NCBI RefSeq assembly: GCF_905475395.1 | Contig: NC_058339.1 | Span: 20,840,001-20,904,000 of the forward strand | Length of the DNA stretch: 64,000 bases | Direction: 5' to 3' | From: Chrysoperla carnea | Lineage: Eukaryota; Arthropoda; Insecta; Neuroptera; Chrysopidae | Position numbers and translations under genes: made by a program | Shown here: positions 33,737 to 46,411 of the stretch, piece by piece | Layout of the letters: each line of letters opens with the position of its first letter | Position numbering within the stretch: position 1 is the first letter of the stretch | Notes under the pieces: model-generated | What the model was told of the DNA's origin: nothing | What the model saw: the letters and a program-made list of their open reading frames with translations, nothing else | Database searches by the model: none

Positions 33737-36089
33737 AACATTTATGCAAAAGTCAACCGTTTACAGTTAAACCTATATAATATATATAGTTTCCCCCAAC
33801 CCACATATCCTAGAAACTAGATGCTATTTATGTGCTCTAAAGAAGCCAGAAATTTGAAGATGACGTATCGGCAATCAGCATATAGCCTTCGGTTAAAAAT
33901 CACTTCCCTGGTAAGGATACTTTTAGAGATTACGCAAACTAAAACCTTTTCCTTATTAATAGGCGTAAAACATTGCTCTACTCTACAAACACTGTGTTAG
34001 AAGATAATAAAGAGAAACGAACAAGAAATTATTTACAACATTTTTCTAATGAAAATTACAACCTAGGTAAATTCGGTAAGTTTAAATCTTCCATTAAAAA
34101 TTACGATTCAAACAAATTAGACGTAAGATATATTATTAGCATTTCTTTTTTGTTGAACAAAATTCTTATGGTAGATATTTGATATATTTATTCTGTGCTC
34201 CTGTTATAAACGGCGCTCAGAACTGGAGAGATATTTGTGCTCCTTGTCAATGATGAAGAAAAAATAAATATTTTCCAATCATCTTTGTCTTTTTCAACTT
34301 CGATCTATATCATATGAAAATTCTTATAATTCTTACAAAAAATGAGATATTTTTTTATATTAAAGCCTTACAATAGTAAAGTCTTAGTAATCCGAACAAT
34401 CAAGAGATCGTGCATTTGATATACAGAGTGAACCATAGGAAATAGTTCGGATTAAAGATACGCTTAATTGCTTTTCTTTATCAACCTGATCTTGAGAAAT
34501 TCAAATCATTTTTAGTTCAAATTATCAAATATTTAAATAGATACTATTTATATACAAAATATGTTCATCTAGCAAAATAATTTTTCAAATAAAATAAAGT
34601 AAAAAGTTAAAAAATTCTGTTTTAGGGATCTATTAGACACTATATATAACTATTTATCTTCAAATTTTGAGAAAAAAATCGATATTACCTACTACTCAAT
34701 TATTCTTGTAAAATTAAAATTTTTAGTAAATGCTATTGGTCACAAGAAAAATATTCAGTACGGATGCACAACAAGCTCTATCCCATTCCCCTGTAACTTA
34801 ACAATTTTATAATGAAAAAGAGCTCTTTACAACGTTAACAACTGTTGTTATGAATGACGTCATTAATATACCCGGGCTATATCGTATGGCCTTGTGTTGC
34901 TTCCATAGGTAGCTCGCTATAAAGCATATAGATGGTAGATATCGGATAGTAGATAGAGAGAGAGAGAGAGGTGGAATAACCTATATATTGAAAATATAAT
35001 AAATATGTATCACTAGTCTTTATGCATCATGCATTTTCATCAAGATGTATGAAACATTTGAGATATTGTATTAATTGCTGTTATACGATTTAACAGAAGG
35101 GTCTTAAAAAAGCAAAAATTTCCGAAATGGTGGATGTCAAAAAGAAAAGTGAATGTCCAGGAGAAAGACACGGATAGATTTTCGTATTTAAAGATCTCTG
35201 TCAGGGAGTATCAGGGCTTGTGTTGCACGTGTCTTTAAGATAAAGCCAGTTAATTTATTTATTTTAAAATTTTCTGTCAATGTCTGGAAAATTGTTTTAA
35301 ATTCTAACTATAAAGTTTTTCCGTTTATGTAATACGAAATTTTTTTTGGCAATGGTTTCCGTTGCTATTTTGAAAAGTTTTTCGAAAAAATTTCCTGTTT
35401 TAACTAAAAAATTTATGTTCAAAATTTCAAATGAGAAATATATTTTTCCCTAAAGGATACATCTTACTCTAAAGGATGTTTCTCATGAAAAGGTGGTTAA
35501 AAACTTTTGGGAAAGACTATATATATATATACATCTATAAGAATAATATATTCTCCTGGTACATGTTGTTTTCAATATTCAACATTCTCCAACTAACATT
35601 TAACATAAAACCATTCTCCTTCTCCCATTTCCCCCATTAGAAAAAAAAAAATTATGTATTTTATTCAGTTTTTCTCATATCCTTTTATTTTATGAAAAAA
35701 CATCGCTTTTACTTCTGGAATATATCTGATCTCCTAATACAAAATGCATGCATTTGTTTTTCTTCATTTTCTGTCGGAGTAATGTTGGCTAGGGACGACT
35801 ACATTATATATTTATGATTTCATGATTAATTTGCATTTTTTATTAATTAAAATGGAAAAAATGAATTTTTAATTAATTCCATAAATTTTCATAAAGTATT
35901 AAATAATAATTTTTTTGTGGCAATTTTTTTATAATTTATTAAAAAAACCTCTCTCTATTTTAACGAATTCTTTTAACAGGGAGAACAAATTTTTTTCAGG
36001 GCCTCTGCTTCCTCATTGAGGTTTAATATTTGGGAGGTTTAATATTTGAGGTTTAGTATTCAGCCTCTGAAATTGCTGATAAATGAAAT
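33737..36089. other. Intergenic with simple repeats
   Basis: Includes ATGACGTCAT near 34855, a (GA)n tract at about 34955-34970 and TA-rich runs near 35520-35530. The 69-codon plus-strand frame at 33973-34182 is Asn/Lys-rich without a motif. Confidence 0.4.
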
Positions 36090-36190
36090 TATCAGCGGAG
36101 AGGTGGTAAAACACATATATGGTATCACAATGGGCTCTACAGCCTAAGTGTATCCTTCGTGGGCAACCAATGTAACCTAACCTTATCTTT
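36090..36190 (+). repeat. Family E short repeat, copy 1
   Basis: TGGTATCACAATGGGCTCTACAGCCTAAGTG ... TGTAACCTAACCTTATC parallels CGGCATCACAACGGACCCTATGGTCTAAGTG ... CTAACCTTACCTAACC at 47.8 kb. The TAACCT-type tail recalls retroposon 3' ends. Minus-strand frames overlapping here are shadows of the repeat. Confidence 0.6.
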
Positions 36191-38156
36191 CTGATATTTT
36201 TTCCCAAAGGGTACATGTGTGTGTGCTTCACTATAATGATTTACAGGTAATTTGAGTAGGGAGTTACTCATGATTTTCTCATTAAAAAATACATCATTTA
36301 CCATTATTTTAGATAAAAGAATTGTTTTTTTTTTTATTGAATACACATGATAACATATTACTCGCTTCAGGGTATTACAATTACGTAAGGAATTAACGGT
36401 GTAAATGCTTTTAGCTTGATCGAGCATTGTTTCTATCAAGAATATAATCTGAAATTTATGGTAGCGGAAGTAAACAGCATACAAAACTTATAACAACGAA
36501 ATCATTAATAATGTATGTTTTTTCCATTTTAGTACAAGGGCCTATACTATAAATATACTCCCCAAGCCAATTAAACGAGAGTTCTAGAAATTACTTTTTT
36601 TTTCATCCCTGGCAACTAGGATGGTCGATCTAATTTTTGTAAGGTTAATTTTTACGAAAATTGCTTGCCCGTTGCAAAATATATAGTTTCGGCTTCGATT
36701 AAGGTTTTTTTAATTAGTATTCTGATGGTAGAAAATTTGTTCATGGGATAAAATACTTTTTAGAAAATATTACGTGTCATTTTCTCGTAAACTTGACCCC
36801 TTTCCAGTTGTATCTAGTTTGATATTAATAACATTGTATTTAACCACTTTTGCATTTTTTAAACATAAAAATTCCAACTTTTCTTTATTTGTTTATGCAA
36901 GCAGCAACTAGCGATATCTAGTTACGGATGTAAGTGAAGTTGCTTTCGTGGAGTTTGGTACTGTGGTGCGCCTGATATAATTTGTCTAATCCATCTACAG
37001 AACTGGTTTTGAACGAGGTAGAATGAGTTTTTATATTCAGCGAAGCATAACTTGAAGCTTACTTGGAAATTTCTGCTTCTCCAAAAATGTCAATTTCTCG
37101 CTCAGGAATACACTATTGACTTCCTTCTATTAAAAATTTAACATTGTATGAAGGATAGATTTTTTTACATTCGTTAGGAAATACTTTCAACAGAAGAAAT
37201 TTCCCAGCCCAATCGAAAATATTTAGTGTTGGTACAAGTTCAAAGTCGTCTTGGATAACACGACTAAGCAATGCAGATTTAAATTTCCTATTTGGACTAC
37301 TCATCAAGTTTCATATTCGACGGAATATATCGTATTTTTATTTTTTTACTTTAGGTCCTGCACTATTTAAAGCAAGAAGAAATAAGATGTAACAAATCAT
37401 GTGCAAAATTATTAGGTAGTAGTATTTCCATTAAAAAAATATACCATTTGGATTATACATGGTAAAACGTACCGATTGAACTGTTCAACATCGAAAGAAA
37501 ATAACACTAGGTGCGTTCGTTATATTACGTGAATAGAAAAAAATAGAACTTTAATAATAAAACAACAAGAAAATATATAAAAAGACTAAGACAACAATAT
37601 AGAAATATGCTAGCATTAAATAAGGATATAAATAGAATTTGTATTTGGTTGATATTAAAATAGTATTGAATGGGTATGAGGGGTAAATAGTACCTGGTAA
37701 AACATAGCTCTCTGGTGTTGTGTTATTAGTTTCTCGACGGAATGGTATTATTATATGCCAACTGTGTTTTTGTAATACAATGACGTCAGTAACATTGTTT
37801 GTAGCTATACATATATATAGTTATGACGTCAGTAGCTCATCGAATGAACAACATTCAATAGGTACGTGAAGTGAGCTTTGCTGGTTTAATCCTGCTATAG
37901 CACTGATTGTGTTATGCGCATGCGTGTATATTGTGCTTCTAAAATAAATGTATTATGGCATCACAGGATAGTCTTGCTCTTGCCCATAATTCAGAGTAGT
38001 TTATATAAAAAATAAATAAATAAGGAATATAATTACAAGCGCCTCCACTTTCCTCTGATGTTATGTGTCAGGCTCAGATTAACAAAGTTCAATTCGAAAT
38101 TCCAAACGACTATTAACTATAATTGATATGAGTGGAAACTAACATCTGAAACATAC
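36191..38156. other. Intergenic; paired TGACGTCAGTA sites
   Basis: TGACGTCAGTA occurs twice about 45 bp apart (near 37782 and 37825), separated by an ATACATATATATAG block. These are matches to the cAMP-response-element core, but no gene start is recognised nearby. Otherwise AT-rich. Confidence 0.4.
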
Positions 38157-38828
38157 AAGTTAAATTTACAAAATTTAAAAAACCCCCGAAAAAATGCGAT
38201 GAATTCCTTTTAAACCGATTTTTGGAAACTTAGCTATAAAATGTTCTCAATCGAGTCGGTTCCACCGTTAGGGACTACGATCCCACTGAGAAACACAGAG
38301 ACGAACAGATAAACACTTTTCAATTATAACTCTCTTTCTGAAATCAATATCAAAGTGATGCTCAAGGACATCAGATGAGATGAAAAGGATACTTAGAGAG
38401 CTATCATTTTAAGGGACAAATTTTTGAAAATATTTTAATAGAAATTGAAATATTTGAGTTGACTTTGTTCTTTATTGTTTTGAATTACTTAATTATTTTA
38501 CCATTTCATTTTTCGAAATGAATGGAGCCAGGTTTATTCGACCCTTCATTTCCATAGTAATTATTTATATGTTAAAATTATATGTCATACCTTTTCTAAA
38601 CTGAATCAATTTTAAAGAACATCGCCAATTTTTTAGTTTTTTCGGGTACGGAACACTAATCTCGCACTTAAAACATACCTAAAAGCATAGAACACGTTAA
38701 ATTACCTTTCAAAAGAAACCAAAAAAATTATAATTGGTTCATCCGTTTAGGCGTTACGATGCCACAGACAGACACACACACACACAGAGCGGTCAAACTT
38801 ATAACACCCCTTTTTTTAGTTCGGGGAT
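38157..38828 (+). repeat. Family C dimeric repeat, copy 2 (full length)
   Basis: Aligns end to end with 18647-19292, including both GCTACGA-type halves (ACTACGATCCCAC then GTTACGATGCCAC), the central GACATCAGATGAGATGAAAAGG and the terminal CAAACTTATAACACCCC. It adds an ACAC run near 38770-38783. Confidence 0.85.
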
Positions 38829-39357
38829 TAAAAATAGATTTGGTTTTTAAAGTTTATTTTTATAAATCGATTCGGAATTATTTGACGTGAATATAATTAT
38901 CTACCAATATTTCCATTCCACCATATATGTATGTAATTCTAGGGTTTTTATTTGACCCACTTTTTAAAATTCATATACACTCTTTTTTATCTGTAGCAGA
39001 AATAATATTATTATGAAAACGGAGGATATCTTAATCTGGGTGATTTAAAAAAAAAACAGTTAGTTGGTTGGGATGTTGTTTCTATGTGGAATTATTTAGT
39101 GTTAATCTTGTTTTAAATCTGCGCGTACCTCCTTTCATAGTTTTAAAAAGTAATAAGCTGTTTAATATGTATATCAACAATAAATAGATTTTTTTTTAAT
39201 TTCATTTCCAGGCAATTTTCTTTCCAATGCGGAGTAACCATTGTACTTCTAAAATAAAAACAATAATTAGAGTTTTTTAATTTTTAGTATAATTACAGAA
39301 ATTGTTAGAATAAGCACTGAAAATAGTGCCTGTGTTACCAAAATAATAGTTTTATAA
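38829..39357. other. Intergenic, AT-rich
   Basis: Nothing recognised between the family C and family A copies. Confidence 0.4.
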
Positions 39358-39863
39358 TTAACTGTATGACGACATTAGAATCAAAAAAATTTAATTTTGC
39401 TCTATCACATCCAAATTTTATTCAATTTTGATAAACCAAGTATGTAATCCTACTAAATTTGGGTCACATTTTTCAAATTTGTGATCAAAATGAACCAAGC
39501 TCTAATTGTTTCCAAGAATGTGGGGCCCTGGTACCGGAATTAAGCACAACAGTGATAGCTAGCGAAAAACTGACATCACAGTTGATGGAAGGGCTTTTAA
39601 TTAGTGGATTTCAAAAAAAATTCCAATAAGATCGGATCAAAATTGCCTGTGTTATCAAAAAAGTCGAATTTTTAACTTAATGACGTCATTAGAATCAAAA
39701 AAAATTTAATTTTGCTCTATCACATCCAAATTTTATCCAATTTTGATAAACCAAGTATGTAATCCTACTAAATTTGGGTCATACTTTGAAATTTGTGATT
39801 AAAATTAACCTAGCTCAAATAGGTTTCAAGAATGTGGAGTCCTGGCACCGGAATGAAGCACAA
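39358..39863 (+). repeat. Family A tandem array, about 1.6 monomers
   Basis: The GTGGRGYCCTGG landmark is at 39521 and 39835, 314 bp apart. The second monomer keeps ATGACGTCATTAGAATC; the first has a damaged ATGACGACATTAG. Order of blocks is as at 8.8 kb. Confidence 0.9.
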
Positions 39864-40318
39864 GGATCAAAGAAAAAATGTTTTAGGGAGTCTATTTTCA
39901 TCATTGATTAATTATGTATAAAGATTCTCTTTAAAAATGTGTACGTTAAACCTTTATCAAATGCCTTTTTTTTCCAATGAATATAGGTTAAAATAAAAGA
40001 TCACATAAATATTGTTAACGGAATTCCTTTTATTTGTTCAATAATATATCGTCATCAGTTTAGGACATTAAGGAACAAAAAAATTATGAAGAAAATCGAA
40101 AACCTTATATTCTTCTATTCCCTGGTAACCTTATTTATCTACCCACATATATGAATTAAATACAACAGGAACATGTAGCCTGATATATAGGTATGTAGTA
40201 ATAATAGGTTTCTCTTTACATTGAGATAGATTTATTAGTTCGTTAATGTCCTGATAGAGTTTAATATCTCATCGACAAGCAAAATCAGTCTACTTACTAG
40301 ATAGAACATACAATTCGC
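39864..40318. other. Intergenic, AT-rich
   Basis: No feature recognised. Confidence 0.4.
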
Positions 40319-40497
40319 AAGTGAAATTTACAAAATTTAAAAAAACTTCGACAAATTTTCAGGTACGGAGCCCCAAACTCGCACTTGAAACATATATAAG
40401 AACACTCTTCGTTAAATTACCTTTTAAACAAAACCAAAAAAATTAAAATCGGTTCATCCGTTTAGGCACTACGATGCCACAGCCAGACAGACACGGA
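40319..40497 (+). repeat. Family C repeat, internally deleted copy
   Basis: Starts with the family's AGTGAAATTTACAAAATTTAAAAAA and jumps directly into the second half (CAGGTACGGAGCCCCAAACTCGC ... GGTTCATCCGTTTAGGCACTACGATGCCAC). The deletion removes the first half between two short GACAAAT-like stretches. Confidence 0.8.
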
Positions 40498-40501
40498 CAA
40501 T

Positions 40502-40998
40502 TTGATACTCATTACAGGTGACAATATTAAGGATAGCGACGAGATGCCGAGAGACGCCATCTTGCATAGGCAAGCGCTAAGTTTGATAACGCTACTTCTT
40601 GTTAGTAGCGGGAAAGGATTATCAGAAGTTTATCAAGATTATGGAAATTTGAATGAGTTTTTTGATCATGTAATACCAAACGGTTGCTGAAACTGAAGAA
40701 AAGCCTGACAATCACTCTAAAGTCAAAAACCTTAAGACATGGAATATTTTGGGAAGAGAGCGCGGAATAAGTGTCGAGAAAATAATAAGCTTTGGCAAAA
40801 GCAGGAAATGCTTTATGGAGAAAGCTTACAATGTTTCATGGGGCTCACAATACAAGTCAGCTAAACGAGCACAGGTAACTTGAGTATTCGCTAAGTGAAT
40901 GCAGGACGAGCATTTCAGCTAAGTCTAACCTGACATATGACTATAATTTTAGACAGCCTAGTTAATTAAAATCATACATATTATTTAGATACTTTGAA
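40502..40998 (+). other. Unidentified segment with a 62-codon frame
   Basis: The frame 40502-40690 includes D-E-M-P-R-D-A-I-L-H-R-Q-A-L-S-L-I-T-L-L and S-E-V-Y-Q-D-Y-G-N-L-N-E-F-F-D-H-V-I-P-N-G. Composition is protein-like, and later frames also carry runs such as L-A-K-A-G-N-A-L-W-R-K-L, but stops interrupt everything after 40690. There is no domain I recognise. It begins directly after the deleted family C copy and ends in CTAACCTGACAT, so it may be a retroposon relic or an exon relic. Confidence 0.35.
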
Positions 40999-41167
40999 TT
41001 TTACTTTAAAATTATTTGAATTTAATTACTCCAAAAAATGTAATTATTATTTTTTTATAAAAAATACTAGCGCTGGACACTTATTTGTTCAAGGTCTCAT
41101 ATTACAACTATTCTAGTACAAAATATTATGTTTAATGAATCTATGAGCATTAAACAGCGAGTACAAT

Positions 41168-41426
41168 TGTTGAGGAATTCCGCTAGTGAAGATCACCACC
41201 GCCACCGGCAATAGAATAATCATGAACCGAACACCTAACCTAGAGAGGTTTGTATTCATTCAGTCTGACAGTAACTCAGTAGTGAGCAGTTGCTCAGCCA
41301 ACAAACAGTTTTATCAACAATTACATATAAACATAATAATATAATCAATCATACATAATAACATTAAAAATATACATAAACACGAGTAAAATAAATAATA
41401 CAACCTGCATTGTTGCTAACATTTAC
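41168..41426 (+). mobile_element. Possible solo LTR
   Basis: A GC-richer block starts TGTTGAGGAATTCCGC and a plausible end is GTTGCTAACA, giving the TG...CA ends of an LTR. I could not find a 4-6 bp target duplication at these exact borders, and 41427-41460 (GAGCGCGCGCCCCCTG) may still belong to it. No gag or pol sequence is adjacent. Confidence 0.3.
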
Positions 41427-44039
41427 TAGGTCATCTTCGTCAGAGCGCGCGCCCCCTGTAATTATAAAACGAACGACATCAAGTATCATCATAATATTTA
41501 TTTAATTGGGTGTTTTATTTTTTATATAAATAAAAATATAAGTGATATTTCGGTATATAAATATTTACAATTAAATAATTATTAACGTAACGTAACGTTA
41601 TATCATAAATTTTGATACTTTTCTATTTTTATAAAAAGTAAAATTCGCGAAAATTAAAAATTAAAGAATTATTTTGCAATTGAATTTCAATTTTTAATAT
41701 TTGCTTCTCAAATTCTCTCCACACACAATCAATTTCGTTATCAGGTAAGTCGTGTTTTTTATTATATTTAACATAAATTAATTTTTAATTGTTTAATTTG
41801 ATTAACGTTATGATAAAAATGAGGTCAATTATTGTATCATAATGTAAATTTGCTATTTGTTTGTAAACAAATAACACGTGTTTTGATTTTGACTTAATGT
41901 TTTTTCATACATTATAAAAATGTAATTATGAAATTTTTATTTAATTTTATTATAGGTATTATTTTAATAATATTTAAATTTATTTTATATTATTAGTTTT
42001 TAAAAAGGCATTATTAAAATTATTTATGGTTAAAGTACATATTTCTTTTTAGTGGAAAGTACTTACATATAGAGGAAAATTGTTTATGGCCATGTAAAAC
42101 TTACAATCCTTGAAAAAAAATATTATAATATCAAGTGTCAAAAATGTGTTATAGTCACCTATATTTCCTTGTGCGTAAAGTTAGATGCGCAATGGAAAAA
42201 TATTTTATGGCATCATTATTTTATAATGAAAAGGATTTAGGAATGCAAGCAGTCTTGCAAATGAATATGTTAATACAAATTGTCACTAATTTTAATTGCT
42301 TAAAAAAATTTCTGGGCAGAGTTTGTACTATCTTTTTTTTTTTATTAGGGGACAAATACGTTTATCCTGTTTTAGGAGATTAAAGTATTCAGGTCTTCTG
42401 GAATCAATAGCTAATAAAGCAAAAGTAAAGTGCTCTTTTTGTCGCATTATTATTACAAAACCACTCGAAAACCTGAGGCCCATTGTTTTGCGCTGAAAAT
42501 AAACATTCACTTAAATCTTCGCTTTGAAATATTCCTGTTTTGTGCGGTCACTATTTTCTTTGACCATTTTACCGCCTTTCATACAATTGAGAATCATTAC
42601 CAGGATTCTAGTAATACATTGCTGTAATGACTCTAGTAGTATACTTCTTATCACTTATTAGGTTCTTTTGCTACTGCTATGAATGTTTGATCACTGATTT
42701 TACGCAACAACACAATCATGCTTTTGTTTATAATTTCAATTTGACCATTTGATTTGTAGTAGTGGTGAGTCAAAAATCATCACAAGGTTTCTTCTTGTTG
42801 CAATCATTGTTAGTCAGATTACTTCCATGTTTCCCTTCCATGTCATTTCCCATATAGATTTTGCCGTCGCAGCTCGCTCTGTAGAGTACTTTTCGAAAAC
42901 TCATCTCAATACCTATTTCTCGATCATTTACTCTTGTACACCAAATCAAAGTAGAAAAAGTGAGAATAATTAATAATTTGGTCTAAACCAAAAGCGGTGC
43001 GGTTTATTCCTGAGTCTTTCTTTCGAGATGCAACTCTTAAAGTTTGAATGTCAAGATAAAAACGCAAATACAATTTCATTGAAGTCTTAGAAAAAGGAGG
43101 AATTATTGTTTTGAAATGCAACATAATTTTAAACAATCAATATTATAGCAAAATAGTGATGTGATAGTCACAACAATCTTCATGTAGTTGGCTCAATCAC
43201 ATATGGACTAGACATGATAGATATGCGATCATCATAACCAAATTCTCTATTTAAAGCAAACGCAAAGATTTTCGTTTTTAATTCATCAATAAAGTCTTTC
43301 TTTTTTCTGTTCGAATCTGAATTGTCTTAATCCATTCCAAAGATCATAGTCAAATTCGAGGTCAGAATAAGATGTCCACTTCAAACTGAAAAACTTTTCT
43401 TTGAACCAGTTTCTTGGAGTTGGTCTATTTCAGGAAATTTTTTTTTTGTCTTTATCAGTTAAAATGAACCATTTATCTATTTCTTAATTTAAAATCAACT
43501 CAATTTGATTTGATTAAATACATTAAATCGTTTATTTTATAAATTGTATAAACTCAACTCCTGACAATGTTCAATAATAAAATGATTAAAACCAACTATG
43601 AATGCACAATAATTGATTAATTAAAAACGAAATTTACTTCTTTAGTTTTAATATCATGTTGAATACCCAAGATAGTGATATACATGTATCTTGATGTTCG
43701 CATCTATCTGTATGCATTACATAATTATTCGGTAAATGTACTCTTTGTCTACAAAAAACTACATTATCAAACTGGGTTTCCCACCAAAACTGTTGATGTA
43801 TAAAAATGTCTTCGAAGAGAATTTATAGTTTCAAGTATAATAATCCTTGTAATACAAAAAACATGAAAGAATTAAAAAAGAACTCGAACCATAATAATAA
43901 GAGAGGTGTCGTGGGCGCCCGGTAGGAACTATTTTCCTAACGTATCTTCATAAATTATAAATGTAGCGAACACTTTATTACTCAGATTTGCTTTGATTTT
44001 CTTGCTGATTTGAATAATTGATTATGTAGATGTTATTAA
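41427..44039. other. Intergenic, no gene supported
   Basis: Overlapping 60-82 codon frames on both strands at 42135-43136 are A/T-driven and share no motif with known families. ACGTAACGTAACGTT at about 41587 is a short tandem. GTGTCGTGGGCGCCCGGTAG near 43908 resembles ATGTCGTGGGTCCCCCGGTAG near 52083, perhaps a small repeat. Confidence 0.4.
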
Positions 44040-44140
44040 CTCCCGAACCAAAAAAGGGGTGTTATAAGTTTGACCCCTATGTGCGTCTGCATATCTGTCT
44101 GTGGCATCGCAGTGCCTAAACGGGTGACACGATTTGGATT
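44040..44140 (-). repeat. Family C repeat, terminal fragment
   Basis: Minus-strand reading of the family's last 100 bp: ACTCCCGAACCAAAAAAGGGGTGTTATAAGTTTGACC on the plus strand, then GTGGCATCGCAGTGCCTAAACGG. A duplicated CGATTTGGATTGT follows immediately (44130-44162). Confidence 0.75.
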
Positions 44141-44619
44141 GTTAGAACCCGATTTGGATTGTGAACGAAGATTGTTAGAGAATGAACATCGAGAAGATCG
44201 AATGATAAAATGATAACAACGTTCGAGTTCGAACGAAGGCTTGTATGTCAGGCTGTCGATTAGTTCTGGATTACAGACTGCGGTTTAGATACATTGGCTT
44301 ATTTAACCCCAGCCTAGTCCCGACTCTTTATAGTTAGCCTTAATATTCCGGATGGTTCCTTCTGTACGTTTTATATTCATCTGAGGACATATAAAAGTTC
44401 TTATGAAACTCTAAAAAAACCGAGACAAATTTTCATAAGATTTTCTCAACTCTATTCATTAATATTCAAATGAAAATGTTCTAAAAAGTGTTGTTGTTCA
44501 AAACATCAAAATTACATTTTAATTTAAACATAATCATAATATATTCATTCTTTCATTCTACAGGATGATTTTTTAGAGTTTTTTCATCCTTATTTGTGTA
44601 AAAGGAAACGAGAATAAAA
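44141..44619. other. Intergenic between two family C copies
   Basis: Contains the short CGATTTGGATTGT duplication at its left edge and nothing else recognisable. Confidence 0.4.
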
Positions 44620-45228
44620 CAAGTGAAATTTACAAAATTAAAAAACTCCCGACAAATGCGATGTATTCCTTGTAAACCGTTTTTTGGAAACTTAGCTACA
44701 AAATGTTCTCAATCAAGGCGGTTCGACCGTTTAGGGTCTACGATAACGCCGAAAAACACACAGACACACGGACAAACCCTTTAAACTCTTTCTTAAATCA
44801 TTATCAAAATGATGATCAAGGACATCAGATGAAATGAAAAGGATACTTAGAGAGCTACCATTTTTTGGGAAAAATTTTTGGAAATATTTTAATTGAAATT
44901 GAAATACTTGAGTTGACTTTGTTCTTTTGAATTATTGTTTTGAATTACGCAATTATTTTAAAATGAATTGAGCCAGGTTTATTTGACCATTCATTTCCCT
45001 AGTAATTATTTATATGTTAAAATTGTATGTCATGCCTTTTCGAAACTGAATCGATCTTGAAGTTCATCGCCAATTTTTTAGTTTTTTGGGTACAAAACTC
45101 TAACCTCGCACATGAAACATAGCTAAGAACACTCTCCGTTATATTACCTTTCAAATGAAACCCAAAACATTCAAATCGGTTACTCCGTTCAGGCGCTACA
45201 CGCAGACAGACAAACACACAGGCACACA
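44620..45228 (+). repeat. Family C dimeric repeat, copy 3 (nearly full length)
   Basis: AAGTGAAATTTACAAAATTAAAAAACTCCCGACAAATGCG at the start, GACATCAGATGAAATGAAAAGG in the middle and GTTCAGGCGCTACACGCAGACAG near the end. The final AACTTATAAC block is lost. The minus-strand 70-codon frame 45017-45229 is a shadow of it. Confidence 0.85.
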
Positions 45229-45875
45229 CAAATCACCTGTATATGGAATAGAATTTAAAATCATATATGTATCTAGGTAATAATATAATATTCTTAACAC
45301 TAAATCATAAATTTGTTAAGGGATTTTTTAATACATCACGTGACAAAATATTATTTTATATGTTATAGTTTAATTACTTTGTCTAGTCTTAATTATGCTT
45401 TTATAGTCTTTTAGTTTATTATCAATTTTTTAGTTCATGTTTTATATCAAGTTTTTTAGATAATTGCATTTTATACTAGTAAAGTTTATATGGATTCACG
45501 ACATAGATTTGAGCCATGTGGATGTTCTATTCAACCAATGATTAAAAATTTCTATTTTACAGAAATTTATGAGTGAAAATTGAATTTAACAGTCAGATTT
45601 TTGTATAATTATTTACAATATAAAAGTTGATAAAAATATACATCCTTCTAATTTAAAAAATAAAAAAATGAAACTTTTAATGGAAAATTTCAAGAAAATT
45701 GTATATATATTATATTACATTATTCAATCTTCTATTTTGTTTAGTTTAAGAAACGGAGACAGTAGCTATAAATTCTCGAAACTTTAGTTCCATTAATTTT
45801 AAAAACAACGGAAAACTTTTTTTTTCTATTATGCCCATAATTTTTTATAGAAATCATCAAACTTTTGTATGTATA
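45229..45875. other. Intergenic, AT-rich
   Basis: No feature recognised. The last base, A at 45875, is the left side of the Helitron's A^T target. Confidence 0.4.
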
Positions 45876-46411
45876 TCTTAATATATATATTTCTTGTGTG
45901 CGTGTGTATGTGACTGAACTCCTCCTAGACGGCTGGACCGATTTCGATGAAATTTTTTGTGTGAGTTCAAGGGGATTGGAGAATGGTTTAGATTTACCAT
46001 TCGGTCCACTACAACTGTTTTTAAGGGTTCCACACCAAAAAAGTTAAATCTCATTAAATGGTGGGAGCGCATATAAATCATATCACATTATGTTACAACT
46101 TACTATGTGTACTATGTATTTTTTATTGTCAATAGGCATTTATTAGAGCCATATGCGAGCGCAGCGAGCTCCACTGCCGAAGGCCAGGCCAAAGGTCGAA
46201 GCTCAGGCCGGTCCAATAAATGGGAGTTAAATTGGGGTTTAGCGGGATGAGTGTAGCAGACAGGCTAAACGTAGTATAGGTATTAATGAATTGCAGTTAC
46301 GTTTCCACAGGACAACGTCTGTTTGGGCGGTCCAGAAACAAAGCGGTCCAGATTGTTTCAGCTCATTAAAAAAAGACGTGTGTACAGGACAACGTCTGTC
46401 GGGTCCGCTAG
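45876..46411 (+). mobile_element. Non-autonomous Helitron
   Basis: The 5' end is TCTTAATATATATATTTC followed by the block GTATGTGACTGAACTCCTCC and GACGGCTGGACCGATTTCG, which is familiar from insect Helitrons. The 3' end is GTCGGGTCCGCTAG, so it ends CTAG, and a short hairpin (AGACGT...ACGTCT, about 46374-46397) lies some 10 bp before it. The element sits between A (45875) and T (46412), the A^T insertion preference of Helitrons, and has no target duplication. An internal direct repeat ACAGGACAACGTCTGT near 46308 and 46384 suggests a duplicated terminus. No Rep/helicase sequence is present. Confidence 0.82.

Noticed and set aside
41168..41460. Full LTR retrotransposon
   Set aside because: Only a single TG...CA-like block, no second LTR, primer-binding site or pol sequence; kept as a low-confidence solo LTR.
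42135..43136. Cluster of overlapping 60-82 codon frames on both strands
   Set aside because: Frames overlap each other on both strands, have no domain, and are what low stop density by chance would give.
45865..46081. Opposed 60-67 codon frames
   Set aside because: Both are translations of the Helitron's 5' region.
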